Assembly: GCA_945902775.1 (NCBI GenBank)
Contig: CAMDMY010000023.1
Span: forward strand, 1-38,910
Direction: 5' to 3'
DNA: 38,910 bases
Origin: Chryseobacterium gleum
Lineage (GTDB): Bacteria; Bacteroidota; Bacteroidia; Flavobacteriales_D; Crocinitomicaceae
The notes below the pieces were generated by a model, which was not told the DNA's origin, did not search any database, and worked only from the letters and a program-made list of their open reading frames with translations. The position numbers and the translations under genes are program-made. Positions 8,250 to 17,798 of this stretch are shown here, in pieces (position 1 is the stretch's first letter; the number at the start of each line of letters is the position of its first letter).

Positions 8250-9734
8250 ATGGGGTTTATTCAAAAAGATGCTTTAAAAACAATGGTAATAACCTATTTT
8301 GGTTTGCTATTGGGATATTTAAACAAAGGCGTTCTTTTTATTCTTATTTTAAAAACAGAAGAAATAGGTTTAGTAAATCTTATTTTGAGCGTTGGTATAT
8401 TATTTTCCCAACTCTCTAATTTAGGTGCTATAAATGCTATAAGTCGTTTCTTACCCTCTTTTAGAGATGTAAAAGACCAACGTCAGAGTTTTTTGTTATT
8501 GAATTTGTTATTTGTTTTTACAGGGACTTTAATTTTTACATTAATAGTATATCTACTTCATAATCAAATATCTATATTTTATTCTGCAAAATCAAAAGAA
8601 TTTGTAGAGTATTACTATTGGATTATACCGATTGGGATAGCAAATGTGTTTTTTATTGTTTTTGAGACCTATTTAAGAGCGCTCTACAAAAATATTTTAT
8701 CGGTATTTTTGAATGAATTTTTATTGCGATTTTTAGTCTCGATTTTACTTGGTTTACTCGCTTTTAAACTAATTGATTTTGAGCAATTTATAATCTATCA
8801 TTGTCTTATTTATTTTCTGCCAACTGTTATTTTGTTTATCTATTTGTATAAAATAGGCGAGGTAAAAGTGAAAAAATCAACTTTGAAAATTTCTAAGAAA
8901 TTCAAACAAATAATATATTCTTTTAGTTTATATAGTTATACAAATACCCTAGGTTCATTGATTGTATTGACAATGGATTCGTTGATGATAGCCTATTTTT
9001 TAGGTTTAAATGAAACGGGAGTATACACTACTATCATTTATTTAACAAGTGCTCTTCAGATTCCATATAAGTCATTGTTTAAAATTTCTAGTCCATTAAT
9101 ACCTCAGTATTGGAAAGAAAAGAATTTAGTAAAGATGGATGAATTATATAAAAAATTTAGTTCCATTGCTTTAATAGTTGGTTTATTAATGTTTTTAATT
9201 GTTTGGATAAACATTGATGAATTATTCAGTTTTTTACCATCCGATTATCATTCAGGCATTTATATCTTTTTGTTTTTAATGTTAGGAAGAACATTTGATA
9301 TGTATAGTGGACTAAACAGTGCGATTTTAATCACTTCAAAAAAGTTTAAGTATGATAACTTATTTACCTTAATTCTATTATTTTTAGTTTTTGGATTAAA
9401 TTATTGGTTGATTCCAATATATGGTTCTGTCGGAGCTGCTATTTCAACTGGAATTGCGCTTATAGTATATAATTTATTACGTTTGGTTTTTGTATGGAAA
9501 ACGTATCGATTACACCCTATAGAAAAAGAACAATTGTATGTGTTTTTATTATTTTGTTCTCTAATTTATATTTCTAGTTTGATTCCTTCTTTTGGCTTAA
9601 ATAAATACTTATATATCATTCTAAATTCTATTGTATTTACATCCATCTATTTTTCTGTAATTCTTAAGTTTAGATGGAACGTTGAATTGAATTTATATTT
9701 AGATCAAACATTTTCAAAATTTAGAAGGAAGTGA
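8250..9734 (+). CDS. Wzx-type polysaccharide/oligosaccharide flippase
   Basis: A 494-residue integral membrane protein of the MATE/MVF polysaccharide-transporter superfamily, with roughly 12-14 hydrophobic helices spread over its whole length. The N-terminal MGFIQKDALKTMVITYFGLL and following GVLFILIL are typical of flavobacterial O-antigen flippases, which move lipid-linked sugar units across the inner membrane. It is divergent from wecB, GT4 and fkbM, which supports a glycan export role. The start at 8250 is chosen because it keeps the first helix and family-typical N-terminus. The cargo is unknown. Confidence 0.85.
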   Translation: MGFIQKDALKTMVITYFGLLLGYLNKGVLFILILKTEEIGLVNLILSVGILFSQLSNLGAINAISRFLPSFRDVKDQRQSFLLLNLLFVFTGTLIFTLIVYLLHNQISIFYSAKSKEFVEYYYWIIPIGIANVFFIVFETYLRALYKNILSVFLNEFLLRFLVSILLGLLAFKLIDFEQFIIYHCLIYFLPTVILFIYLYKIGEVKVKKSTLKISKKFKQIIYSFSLYSYTNTLGSLIVLTMDSLMIAYFLGLNETGVYTTIIYLTSALQIPYKSLFKISSPLIPQYWKEKNLVKMDELYKKFSSIALIVGLLMFLIVWINIDELFSFLPSDYHSGIYIFLFLMLGRTFDMYSGLNSAILITSKKFKYDNLFTLILLFLVFGLNYWLIPIYGSVGAAISTGIALIVYNLLRLVFVWKTYRLHPIEKEQLYVFLLFCSLIYISSLIPSFGLNKYLYIILNSIVFTSIYFSVILKFRWNVELNLYLDQTFSKFRRK

Positions 9735-9793
9735 TTTTAAAATCACTGTGATTTATTATATTGATTTAGCTTTACTATTAATCATTTTAACAT

Positions 9794-10357
9794 ATGATCT
9801 TTTTTAGAAAAATTAGCGAAGTTTTTTCTAGATTGAATTCAATTCCAATGCTAGATAGTACTTTTGAATTTCCTTATTCATCAGATCAAATAAAAAAGCG
9901 AGAAGAAATTTGGAGTAATCTTCAAAAAGGAATTTTATTAGAAGATGAAAAAAGCTTAATTCCTTGGAAAATTCCATTTAATCAAATTAACAAGTATTCT
10001 AAAAGTCGAATAGATTCAGGAGATAGGACAGAATGGTATTTGGGTAAGCATATTATTTTCGATGGTTATGAAAGTCATTTGGAAACTATGAAATGGTCTA
10101 ATGTATTTTGGACTAATTCTATGTCTCACGTATCTGAGAAAATAGGTACAGATAGCGAAGGGAATAAAAATTTTCTATTTTTAAAACACTACCTCACTAA
10201 ATTATTAGGTAAACCTTCGAAAATAGAACTAGAAAAATTTGGTTCATATGATTTGGGTCTGATTGAGTGGACAAATGGGAAGATTAAAATTTCTCTTGAT
10301 GGTATAGAAATTTTTAATTGCAGATATCATTTAACAATCGAACAAATTGAAAACTAA
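9794..10357 (+). CDS. Hypothetical protein downstream of the flippase
   Basis: A 187-residue protein I do not recognise. It is soluble in appearance, with no signal peptide or membrane segment, and rich in aromatic and charged residues. Notable stretches are LIPWKIPFNQINKYSK (about 54-69), DRTEWYLGKHIIFDGY (about 76-91) and a C-terminal YDLGLIEWTNGKIKISLDGIE that looks like beta strands. It lies 59 bases after the flippase on the same strand with no terminator between, so co-transcription is likely. The codon use matches its neighbours, and I suggest no function. Confidence 0.7.
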   Translation: MIFFRKISEVFSRLNSIPMLDSTFEFPYSSDQIKKREEIWSNLQKGILLEDEKSLIPWKIPFNQINKYSKSRIDSGDRTEWYLGKHIIFDGYESHLETMKWSNVFWTNSMSHVSEKIGTDSEGNKNFLFLKHYLTKLLGKPSKIELEKFGSYDLGLIEWTNGKIKISLDGIEIFNCRYHLTIEQIEN

Positions 10358-10376
10358 TTCGATTACAATTAGAAGC

Positions 10377-10414
10377 AAAAAAAATAGGTTTGATAACTGA
10401 ATATCAAACCTATT
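10377..10414 (-). terminator. Rho-independent terminator between convergent genes
   Basis: A 13-bp stem (AATAGGTTTGATA 10383-10395 with TATCAAACCTATT 10402-10414) is followed on the minus strand by eight Ts. It closes the minus-strand protease gene and may also weakly stop the plus-strand orphan gene. Confidence 0.78.
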
Positions 10415-10433
10415 AAAGTTTTAAAATATAATT

Positions 10434-12026
10434 TTATTTAGACACTTTTGATCTTTCAAGGGCTAAACATTGAACTACTGCATTCTTTACATTAATTACA
10501 CCGCCTGTTACAGAAAGAGAAGCAAAATCAACAATTTTGTCTGTACCCGGAACTTGTTGTTTTGTTCCTTTGTAATTTGTTGCCGATTTAAGCATAATCT
10601 CTTTGATTTCATGCATTGATAGAGAAGGGAAGTAAGAAACAAGTAAAGCTGCAACACCTGCAACCATTGGAGAAGCCATTGAAGTCCCTTGTAATATTTT
10701 ATATTCACTTTGAGGAATAGAGTTATAAATTTCATCACCAGGTGCAAAAATATCCACTCCTTTTTGTCCGAAATTAGAAAAGTCGGCTGCTAAATATTTA
10801 CTTTTTGTTGATGTAGAAGCTCCGATAGTTAAAAATAAATCTAATTTTTCTTTTTGGAAACTATAAACTGAAGTTGGAAAATTAGGCTCCAAATCGATGT
10901 TTTTATTATCGTTTCCAGCAGCATGAACTAAAAGTACACCTTTCGAATTTGCATATTCAAAAGCTTCGTAAACTTCTCTTTGGTGAGTAGAATATCCTTT
11001 ACCAAAAGACATGTTAATAATTTTAGCTCCATTATCAACTGCATAACGAATCGCTAAAGCAATATCTTTATCGTTTTCGTCACCGTTTGGCACAGCTCTT
11101 AGAACCATCAATTTCACATCGTTAGCAACACCATCACCACCTAAATTATTACCTCTGATAGCTCCGATAATACCACCAACGTGAGTTCCATGAAGTGCGT
11201 CTGGACCTTCTACATTGTTGTTTCCGTATTTAGTATCAGTGAAATCATGTTGATTATCTCCAATAATTAAACGCTCATCAAAATCAACATTTAAGTTATA
11301 TTCTAACATATCTGTGATTTGTTTCTTTTGCTCTTCAATCATTTTTAAAGAAAGTTCTCCAGAAAGTATTGCTTGAGCAATTTGTTTTAACTCTTTGTTC
11401 TCTTCAGTTGTTGGTTTCCATTTTTTTAAATCTTCTGCGGTGTAATTTTCTTTACTTAATTCTTTAGCAACTAATAATGGTACATTTTTAATTAACATTG
11501 GAAGCATCTCAAATTGTGGTAAATATTGCGAGTAATTTGCAATATCTGCTTCAACATCTGCTTTTACTTTTTCATACAATGCAAATTCTTCTTTTTCTTT
11601 CGATGAAAGAGTAGCAGGATCAACATCTTTGAATTTTTTAGATAGATCTCTCAAAATTCTTGTTTTTTCAAGCGTTGCACCATCTACATTTTCACCTTTC
11701 GAATTACCTAAAAAATTCCATCCATTGATATCATCGATGAACCCATTTTTATCGTCATCTATATTATTTCCAGGTATTTCTTTCGCATTTACCCAAATTT
11801 TTCCTTTTAAATCTTCATGCTCAATGTCTATTCCTGAATCAATAACAGCAACCGTTACTGTAGTTGATTTTTTATTCTTAAGTTTTTTATACGCCTTTTC
11901 AGTTTGCATTCCAGCTCCTTTTCCATTGTACCAGTTCAAGATTTTAGTATCAACTTGACTGTATAAAATGTTATTAATACCTATTGTAAATACTGATAAT
12001 GAAAGCGTTATTATGATTTTTTTCAT
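10434..12026 (-). CDS. S8 family subtilisin-like serine protease
   Basis: A 530-residue secreted peptidase. A signal peptide, MKKIIITLSLSVFTIGINN, leads the protein. The catalytic triad is visible as Asp in VAVIDSGIDIEHEDL (near residue 62), His in ALHGTHVGGIIG (near 279) and Ser in QGTSMASPMVAGVAALL (near 447). About 215 residues separate Asp from His, compared with about 30-40 in plain subtilisins. This insert begins with DDDKNGFIDDINGWNF, a possible calcium-binding loop, and continues as a mostly helical charged segment. No T9SS C-terminal domain is seen, so it is probably periplasmic or outer-membrane associated. It is transcribed divergently from a second S8 protease. Confidence 0.9.
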   Translation of the reverse strand: MKKIIITLSLSVFTIGINNILYSQVDTKILNWYNGKGAGMQTEKAYKKLKNKKSTTVTVAVIDSGIDIEHEDLKGKIWVNAKEIPGNNIDDDKNGFIDDINGWNFLGNSKGENVDGATLEKTRILRDLSKKFKDVDPATLSSKEKEEFALYEKVKADVEADIANYSQYLPQFEMLPMLIKNVPLLVAKELSKENYTAEDLKKWKPTTEENKELKQIAQAILSGELSLKMIEEQKKQITDMLEYNLNVDFDERLIIGDNQHDFTDTKYGNNNVEGPDALHGTHVGGIIGAIRGNNLGGDGVANDVKLMVLRAVPNGDENDKDIALAIRYAVDNGAKIINMSFGKGYSTHQREVYEAFEYANSKGVLLVHAAGNDNKNIDLEPNFPTSVYSFQKEKLDLFLTIGASTSTKSKYLAADFSNFGQKGVDIFAPGDEIYNSIPQSEYKILQGTSMASPMVAGVAALLVSYFPSLSMHEIKEIMLKSATNYKGTKQQVPGTDKIVDFASLSVTGGVINVKNAVVQCLALERSKVSK

Positions 12027-12183
12027 GTTATATTGTTTTAAATTTAGCTCAATAAAAAGAAAGTGAAACTTATTTTTTTTAATTTCAATGCTACAAAAAT
12101 GTATAAAAAAAGAAGATTACACAATACTTATTTAAATGATTGGTAGTATATTTACTTTTAAGGTGAAATATTCCTATAAATGG

Positions 12184-12202
12184 TATTCATTTTAAATGAA
12201 TA
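12184..12202. promoter_or_regulatory. Inverted repeat upstream of the T9SS protease
   Basis: TATTCATTT and AAATGAATA are perfect 9-base arms around one central T, 43 bases before the protease start at 12246, in the divergent promoter region of two proteases. It could be an operator, or chance in AT-rich DNA. Confidence 0.3.
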
Positions 12203-12245
12203 AAAATAGGTTAATTATTATATTAGAAATCTAAAATTTAGATTA

Positions 12246-14780
12246 ATGTTAAAGAGAATTCTACTACTAATTTTGTTGTTAAATGTGAGTATAATTGCAT
12301 TTTCACAAAATAATCATCCTAGATTTCAAGAATATTTAAAATCGAATCCTGAAACAGTAACCTCCTTTTGTGTTAAGAGTGAAGATAATTTGATTAATTA
12401 CTTACAAGAAAGTGGAATTAAAATTAAATATTCTACCAAAGAATGGTTGTTTATCTCAACCACGGCGAATTGGATTAATCAAAATATACAAAATGGAAAA
12501 ATTAAGCAATTGTATTTTGAAACATCTCCGGCTGTAGAATTAGATGATACTGTAAGACTTACTCGTTTTGTTGATCAAGTTCACTCTGGAGCTGGAGGTT
12601 TGTCATTGCCCTATACTGGGAAAAATGTAATTGTTGGAATAATTGATAATGCGATAAACTTTAACCATCCTGACTTTAAAGATGCGAATGGAAAAACAAG
12701 AATACTAAGATTGTGGGATCAAACAGCTTCTACATCTGGTCATTTGTTTAATTATTATGGATATGGTGAATTGTGGGATAGTACGCTTATAAATGCTGGT
12801 TTATGCACACAAACTACACCAAAACCTCATGGGTCACATGTTGCAGGAATTGCTGCAGGAAATGGTTTAGCTTGCGGACAGAACAAAGGAATGGCTCCAG
12901 ATGCTAAAATTGTAATGGTTTCTAATAATTTAGCAGTTAATAATTGGGCTGCAATGACTGTAGATGCATGTGATTACATTTTTAAATTTGCTGATTCATT
13001 GGGATTGCCTGCTGTCATAAATATTAGTACAGGAACTTATTGGGGTAGTCATGATGGAAATGATCCAGAAACAAAAGCGTTGGAACAATTTTTAGATGAG
13101 AAAGCGGGTAGAGTTATCGTTACAGCAGCGGGTAATTCTGGAAATTGGCCTCTATACCACGTAACTTCAAATGTATTGCCTGATACAAGTTTTGTATGGA
13201 TTAAAAATGATGCTACTGGAAATCTGGCTAATCAGCTTTTGTTTGATCTTTGGGCGGATTCGTTAGATGCAAATTTTGATTTTGCCTTTGGGGCAGATAA
13301 ACCAGCTCCAAATTATGGTTTTAGAGGGAATAGTAATTTTAGAAACGCATTGTCAAATTTAAATACAGTTTTAGAAGATACGATTTGGAATGGATCAAAT
13401 CGAATAGGGACTTTTCAAGTGTGGACTGAGATTATAGATGGAGCTTATCATTTACAATTATTTGTTGGGAACCTAGATTCAGCTTCTTATAAACTTCGTT
13501 TCATGACAAGAGGAACTGGAAAATATGATCTTTGGAGTATGTATGCTTCAAATGGAAATTCATTAGAATCGATTCTTCCTAGTTCTACAATTGTACCTGA
13601 AATTGTGAATTATCAAATACCTGATAATTTACAATCAATTGTTTCGGGTTTTCAGTGTTCTGCAAAGATTATTACTGTTGGTAGTATTCGTAATAGAGCT
13701 CAGCATACGAATAAGAATGGACTTATATCGACAAATCCGGCAGTGAATTCACCAGGTAATTTAGCTATTAATTCAAGCAGAGGTCCTTCTAGGAATTTAT
13801 TAATGAAGCCTGATATTACTGCAAATGGAGAGTTGGTCTTGAGCGCTGGCACAACAGCATTCTTAGCGAATCCAAATCAAAAAAATGCCGTAGATATCAA
13901 TAATTGGCATTTTAATTTAAGTGGTACCTCTATGGCTTCACCTGTTGTCGCTGGTATTGCAGCTCTTTATTTAGAAAAATGTCCTAATGCATCTTATTCA
14001 GATTTTAAAACAGAATTAATAAATACAGCATCATCATCATCATTTACAGGAGTATTGCCTAATTACTCTTATGGTTATGGACATCCACATGCGTTGAATT
14101 TATTATTAGGGTCTAAAAATTTACCCATTTTAGGAGGTTCAGGAATATGTTCAACTCCTGTAAATTTATCCATAGATGCATCTTATACTAATGTTGATTC
14201 AATTGTTTGGTCAAATGGAATAAAAACAGCTTCCTTCACTACACAAATGCCAGCTAGTTATTCTGCAAAAATATATTATGGTAAAGGATGTGTGGCTCAA
14301 TCAGATACATTAGATTTAGTTCAATATCAAGTTCTCCCTTCTCCTGTAATTACCGATAATATCGGAGTTGTAACTTCTGACTATCAACCCAATTACCAAT
14401 GGTTGTTAAATGGATCACCATTGAATGGAGAAAATAAACAATTTTTATTTGTATATCCCCCTTTTGGAACATATTCTTTAACTACAACAAGTATTGATGG
14501 TTGCGTTTCGTTCTCAAATATAGTTGCAATAAGTGCTGGTATTAAAGATGTTAAATTTGATATTGGTTCAATTTATCCTAATCCAACTAATAATGAATTT
14601 ATGATTTCAACTAATGAAAAGATAACTGAAGTTAGATTAATGGATTTAAACGGTAAGTATTTGTATTTGAGTGATTTAGGGACTAGTATTTATTCTGTTT
14701 CTCATTTAAAAGTGGGGACGTATATTGTTGAAATAGAGACGGAAAAAGGAATATTTCATTCAAAAATTATTAAAATGTAA
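12246..14780 (+). CDS. S8 family protease with T9SS C-terminal sorting domain
   Basis: An 844-residue exported protease. The signal peptide is MLKRILLLILLLNVSIIAFS. Triad residues are Asp in IVGIIDNAINFNHPDF (near 133), His in PHGSHVAGIAAG (near 195) and Ser in SGTSMASPVVAGIAALY (near 560). The His-Ser distance of about 365 residues shows a large insert between the strands that carry them. After the peptidase come Ig-like segments with Cys residues. The last ~70 residues, from IYPNPTNNEF to GTYIVEIETEKGIFHSKIIK, form a type A T9SS sorting domain. It is therefore expected to cross the outer membrane through the type IX system and end on the surface or in the medium. Confidence 0.93.
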   Translation: MLKRILLLILLLNVSIIAFSQNNHPRFQEYLKSNPETVTSFCVKSEDNLINYLQESGIKIKYSTKEWLFISTTANWINQNIQNGKIKQLYFETSPAVELDDTVRLTRFVDQVHSGAGGLSLPYTGKNVIVGIIDNAINFNHPDFKDANGKTRILRLWDQTASTSGHLFNYYGYGELWDSTLINAGLCTQTTPKPHGSHVAGIAAGNGLACGQNKGMAPDAKIVMVSNNLAVNNWAAMTVDACDYIFKFADSLGLPAVINISTGTYWGSHDGNDPETKALEQFLDEKAGRVIVTAAGNSGNWPLYHVTSNVLPDTSFVWIKNDATGNLANQLLFDLWADSLDANFDFAFGADKPAPNYGFRGNSNFRNALSNLNTVLEDTIWNGSNRIGTFQVWTEIIDGAYHLQLFVGNLDSASYKLRFMTRGTGKYDLWSMYASNGNSLESILPSSTIVPEIVNYQIPDNLQSIVSGFQCSAKIITVGSIRNRAQHTNKNGLISTNPAVNSPGNLAINSSRGPSRNLLMKPDITANGELVLSAGTTAFLANPNQKNAVDINNWHFNLSGTSMASPVVAGIAALYLEKCPNASYSDFKTELINTASSSSFTGVLPNYSYGYGHPHALNLLLGSKNLPILGGSGICSTPVNLSIDASYTNVDSIVWSNGIKTASFTTQMPASYSAKIYYGKGCVAQSDTLDLVQYQVLPSPVITDNIGVVTSDYQPNYQWLLNGSPLNGENKQFLFVYPPFGTYSLTTTSIDGCVSFSNIVAISAGIKDVKFDIGSIYPNPTNNEFMISTNEKITEVRLMDLNGKYLYLSDLGTSIYSVSHLKVGTYIVEIETEKGIFHSKIIKM

Positions 14781-14799
14781 ATTGTATCTCAAGTTTTTT

Positions 14800-14807
14800 T
14801 ACTTTTG
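14800..14807 (+). promoter_or_regulatory. -7 element before the DUF5606 gene
   Basis: TACTTTTG fits TAnnTTTG and lies 22 bases before the DUF5606 start. A TTG at 14782-14784 sits 15 bases upstream, slightly closer than usual. The same 13 bases TACTTTTGATATC recur at 36501. Confidence 0.4.
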
Positions 14808-14829
14808 ATATCGTAATTAAATTAAAAAA

Positions 14830-15372
14830 ATGAATTTATCAGGCATTATTGCAATATCAGGAAGACCAGGATTATATAAAGTAATCGCTCAAGGAAAGAA
14901 CAATGTAATTGTTGAATCATTAGTGGATAGAAAACGTTTTCCAGCGTATTCATCAGATAGAATATCAGCTTTAGATGATATCAGTCTATATACTTATGCT
15001 GAAGATAAGCCTTTGAGAGAAATTTTCAAATCAATTTATGAAAAAGAAAATGGTGCTGAAACGATTTCTCATAAAGAAAGTGATGATAAATTAATCAACT
15101 ATTTATTAGAAGTGCTTCCAAGTTATGATCAAGAGAGAGTCTATGTTTCTGATATTAAAAAAGTGTTTCAGTGGTTTAATTTATTACACAAAGCAGGTGA
15201 ATTAAAATTAAAAGAAGTTGAAACTTCTGATGAAAACAAAGTAGAAGAAATTGAAAAATCAGATGAAGTAACTAAAGAAGAAAAGCCAAAAGCTAAAAAA
15301 GCGTCTGCATCTAAAGAAGTGATAGAATCAAAAGAAAAAGCGGTTAAAGCAAAAGCAACTGCAAAAAAATAA
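14830..15372 (+). CDS. DUF5606 domain protein with lysine-rich tail
   Basis: A 180-residue protein matching DUF5606, a family I know only from Bacteroidota and without established function. The conserved N-terminus is MNLSGIIAISGRPGLYKVI, then NNVIVESLVDRKRFPAY and SALDDISLYTY, which suggests a small beta-barrel like KOW/SH3 folds. A helical segment with YVSDIKKVFQWFNLLHKAG follows around residues 105-125. From about residue 135 the sequence is a low-complexity Lys/Glu/Ala tail, typical of disordered nucleic-acid or ribosome-binding tails. The binding role is inference. A strong terminator follows. Confidence 0.85.
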   Translation: MNLSGIIAISGRPGLYKVIAQGKNNVIVESLVDRKRFPAYSSDRISALDDISLYTYAEDKPLREIFKSIYEKENGAETISHKESDDKLINYLLEVLPSYDQERVYVSDIKKVFQWFNLLHKAGELKLKEVETSDENKVEEIEKSDEVTKEEKPKAKKASASKEVIESKEKAVKAKATAKK

Positions 15373-15415
15373 TTGATTCATCTAATAACCTTATTTCGGT
15401 TAATATAACTAATTG

Positions 15416-15444
15416 GTCAGTATAGAATTATACTGACTTTTTTT
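15416..15444 (+). terminator. Rho-independent terminator
   Basis: GTCAGTATA (15416-15424) pairs with TATACTGAC (15429-15437) and is followed by seven Ts. It ends the DUF5606 transcript and touches the stop codon of the converging glycosyltransferase gene. Confidence 0.85.
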
Positions 15445-16636
15445 ATGCCTCAAAAATTGAAATTAGTTTTTGTGTGGTGCTTTGCCAATTATAATTTTGT
15501 TTCACAAATGATTTACCACCTTCAGCGATTTTAGAATAATAAAATGAATCAGAAAGTAATTTCTCAATTGCCTCAATAAATTCTTCTTTTGTATTAGCAA
15601 CTATAATTGATTCGTTATGAAGCGCTTTGATCGCGTTATTTGCTAGTGATGTTGTAATGCAAGGAATACCCATAGCCATCGCTTCAATTAATTTATTTTG
15701 CATACCCGTCCCTATCATCATAGGTGCAATAAATATTTTACCTTGCGCATACGATGTCCTAATATCATCTATCCAACCTGAAACTGAAATAGCCGAATTG
15801 TTTTTTGCTAATTTAAGAATCGAAGAATGAGGGTTAGCTCCTGAAATTAAAAATGAAATCGTCGGGTTTGACTTTTTTAAATTTGGTATTAGTTCAGTAG
15901 AAATATAATTAGCAGCTTCAATATTAGGTGCATAACTCATATTTCCCACAAATAATAGGTCATATTTTTTAGTTTCATCTATTTTCTCAAAAAAAGAATT
16001 ATCAACTCCATTTGGTATACAATGTATTTTTGCCTTATTTGGATGTAGAATTAATTCTCGATCTTGTTCACTGATGATAATTTGATTTTCAAAATAATCA
16101 AAAATTTGTCTTTCGTAGTTAGCGAGTCTTTTTGATTCAATTTTAAAAAGCCATTTTAAATAGAAAGGAGCTTTTTCAATTCTTCGTTGAATTCCTTTTG
16201 AAAGGGCATCCATGTAATCTATCGTTTTTTTACAATGATGGTAATTTTTAACGAATTCAGTTACTCTAATTAATTGACAGTAAATATGGTCTGGTTTTAT
16301 TTCTTCTAAAATTTTGTTGATGCGGTAATTGATTTTACTTGAATAAAAGTAACCAATCTGAAATGGTTTTTTAGTAAAAATTTGAAGACAAATATTAAAA
16401 GCAATCGAGATTTTAGATAGTCTAAAAATATAAATGGTTGAACAATATTTTCTTAATTGTTCAATCGATTCTTTACTTACTTTTGAATCTGTAGTGGCAA
16501 TCAATGTGATTGAATAGGTGGAAGATAGTTCTTTAATCTGATGAAAAGCACGAAGTTTATCCCCTTTTTCAAGAGGAAAAGGAAATCTAGAAACTATTAT
16601 AACTAGTTTTTTACGATATGGATTTGATGAATTCAA
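15443..16636 (-). CDS. Glycosyltransferase family 4 (second of an overlapping pair)
   Basis: A 397-residue GT-B glycosyltransferase. The N-terminus IIVSRFPFPLEKGDKLRAFHQIKEL is the acceptor-side motif of the GT4 subgroup that includes exosortase-associated sugar transferases. The donor half has LLFVGNMSYAPNIEAANY near residue 228, and the nucleotide-sugar region APMMIGTGMQNKLIEAMAMGIPCITT near 303-328. It overlaps the upstream glycosyltransferase gene by 26 bases, so translation is coupled. The pair shares architecture but the sequences differ greatly, so they probably add successive sugars. Donor and acceptor are not predictable. Confidence 0.87.
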   Translation of the reverse strand: MNSSNPYRKKLVIIVSRFPFPLEKGDKLRAFHQIKELSSTYSITLIATTDSKVSKESIEQLRKYCSTIYIFRLSKISIAFNICLQIFTKKPFQIGYFYSSKINYRINKILEEIKPDHIYCQLIRVTEFVKNYHHCKKTIDYMDALSKGIQRRIEKAPFYLKWLFKIESKRLANYERQIFDYFENQIIISEQDRELILHPNKAKIHCIPNGVDNSFFEKIDETKKYDLLFVGNMSYAPNIEAANYISTELIPNLKKSNPTISFLISGANPHSSILKLAKNNSAISVSGWIDDIRTSYAQGKIFIAPMMIGTGMQNKLIEAMAMGIPCITTSLANNAIKALHNESIIVANTKEEFIEAIEKLLSDSFYYSKIAEGGKSFVKQNYNWQSTTQKLISIFEA

Positions 16637-17798
16637 CTATTTTTTTTGAGATTGCTTCTTCTGAGTAATTGAATTGTATTGTCTTTTTTGCATTGTTTCC
16701 AATATATTCTCTTAGTTCTTTTAAAGAGTTTAGTTCGATTGCTGCATTAATGAAATCTGTATCATTTGAAGCTATTAAAACATCTTTTCCATTTTCAAGA
16801 GCTATCCCTTCAATTCCAAGTGGCGTCGTTAAAATAGGAACTCCAAAATTCATTCCTTCAATAATTTTAATTTTCACCCCTGAACCAGATTGAATTGGAA
16901 CAAGCATTATACCTTTAGAAATCATAAAATCTGATATAGAATCTACGTAGCCTACAATTTCAATTCCTGCTTCAATAGATGTTTGAAACTCTTCGGGCAT
17001 TGAACTTCCAGCGATATATAATTTAGCATCTGGAATTGTTTTTCTTATTTCAGGAAAAATAGTTTGTATCAAATGTTTTACCGTTTCAATATTGGGCAAC
17101 CAATTCATTGAACCTATAAAGAAAAATGAATTTGTATTATAATTCGATTGTTGTTGAGCCGATTGAATGGAAATTGGAATAGTAGTAGAATTGGTTTTTA
17201 TTCCAAGCTTTTTTAATGTTTTTTCATCTTCGTTTGAGATAAAGGCAATTGCATCAATTTTATTTAAAATTTGAAGTTCTGCCTTTTTTAAATCTTTTGC
17301 TAATTTTTTTAAATAGAACTTTTTAAAAAAAGAAGTTTCATTATTAGCTAATCTTTCCCAGATTAAAAATTCAACATTGTGACTTCTTACAATTATTTTA
17401 GCTGTTGAATATTTTTTGACTAACGAAAAATAGTTAGCTAAATAGATACTCTCAAAAATGACGATATCAATTTTTTGTTCTTTAAGATAATTTTTAAGAA
17501 GCGAATAAAATCGTTGACTTTTAAAACGATCAATGTTATAAGATCCTTTCTTAAACAAATAAGATAAAGCTGAAAAAGGATTAATACGTGTGTCTATGAA
17601 TGCACTTTCTGTTCGAATAATGGCATTGAGTTTCTCCGGATAATTCTCTTCTTTATATAAATGCTTATAGGTTGAAACTGTGAAGTGTTTTACATCTAGT
17701 CCACTATTTAAAAGGGATTTTAAAAATTGATTCATAGCAACACAACCTCCATCAACTAATGGATATATTGGTTTGTTACTAATGTAGACAACTTTCAT
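16611..17798 (-). CDS. Glycosyltransferase family 4 (first of an overlapping pair)
   Basis: A 395-residue GT-B enzyme. MKVVYISNKPIYPLVDGG marks the N-terminal nucleotide-fold with the acceptor-loop glycine pair. RSHNVEFLIWERLA near residue 134 is a common motif in this subgroup. The donor domain shows FFFIGSMNWLPNIETVKHL near 226 and VPIQSGSGVKIKIIEGMNFGVPILTT near 300-325. Its ATG overlaps the stop of the LptF/LptG-type permease (ATGA), and its 3' end overlaps the next glycosyltransferase. Placement directly after an LPS-transport permease suggests a role in LPS core or O-chain synthesis; that is inference from context. Confidence 0.87.
   Translation of the reverse strand: MKVVYISNKPIYPLVDGGCVAMNQFLKSLLNSGLDVKHFTVSTYKHLYKEENYPEKLNAIIRTESAFIDTRINPFSALSYLFKKGSYNIDRFKSQRFYSLLKNYLKEQKIDIVIFESIYLANYFSLVKKYSTAKIIVRSHNVEFLIWERLANNETSFFKKFYLKKLAKDLKKAELQILNKIDAIAFISNEDEKTLKKLGIKTNSTTIPISIQSAQQQSNYNTNSFFFIGSMNWLPNIETVKHLIQTIFPEIRKTIPDAKLYIAGSSMPEEFQTSIEAGIEIVGYVDSISDFMISKGIMLVPIQSGSGVKIKIIEGMNFGVPILTTPLGIEGIALENGKDVLIASNDTDFINAAIELNSLKELREYIGNNAKKTIQFNYSEEAISKKIVEFIKSIS

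Noticed and set aside
15443-17798. Two glycosyltransferases as a recent tandem duplication
   Set aside because: Same fold and similar donor motifs, but the sequences are far apart and no DNA-level repeat is visible.
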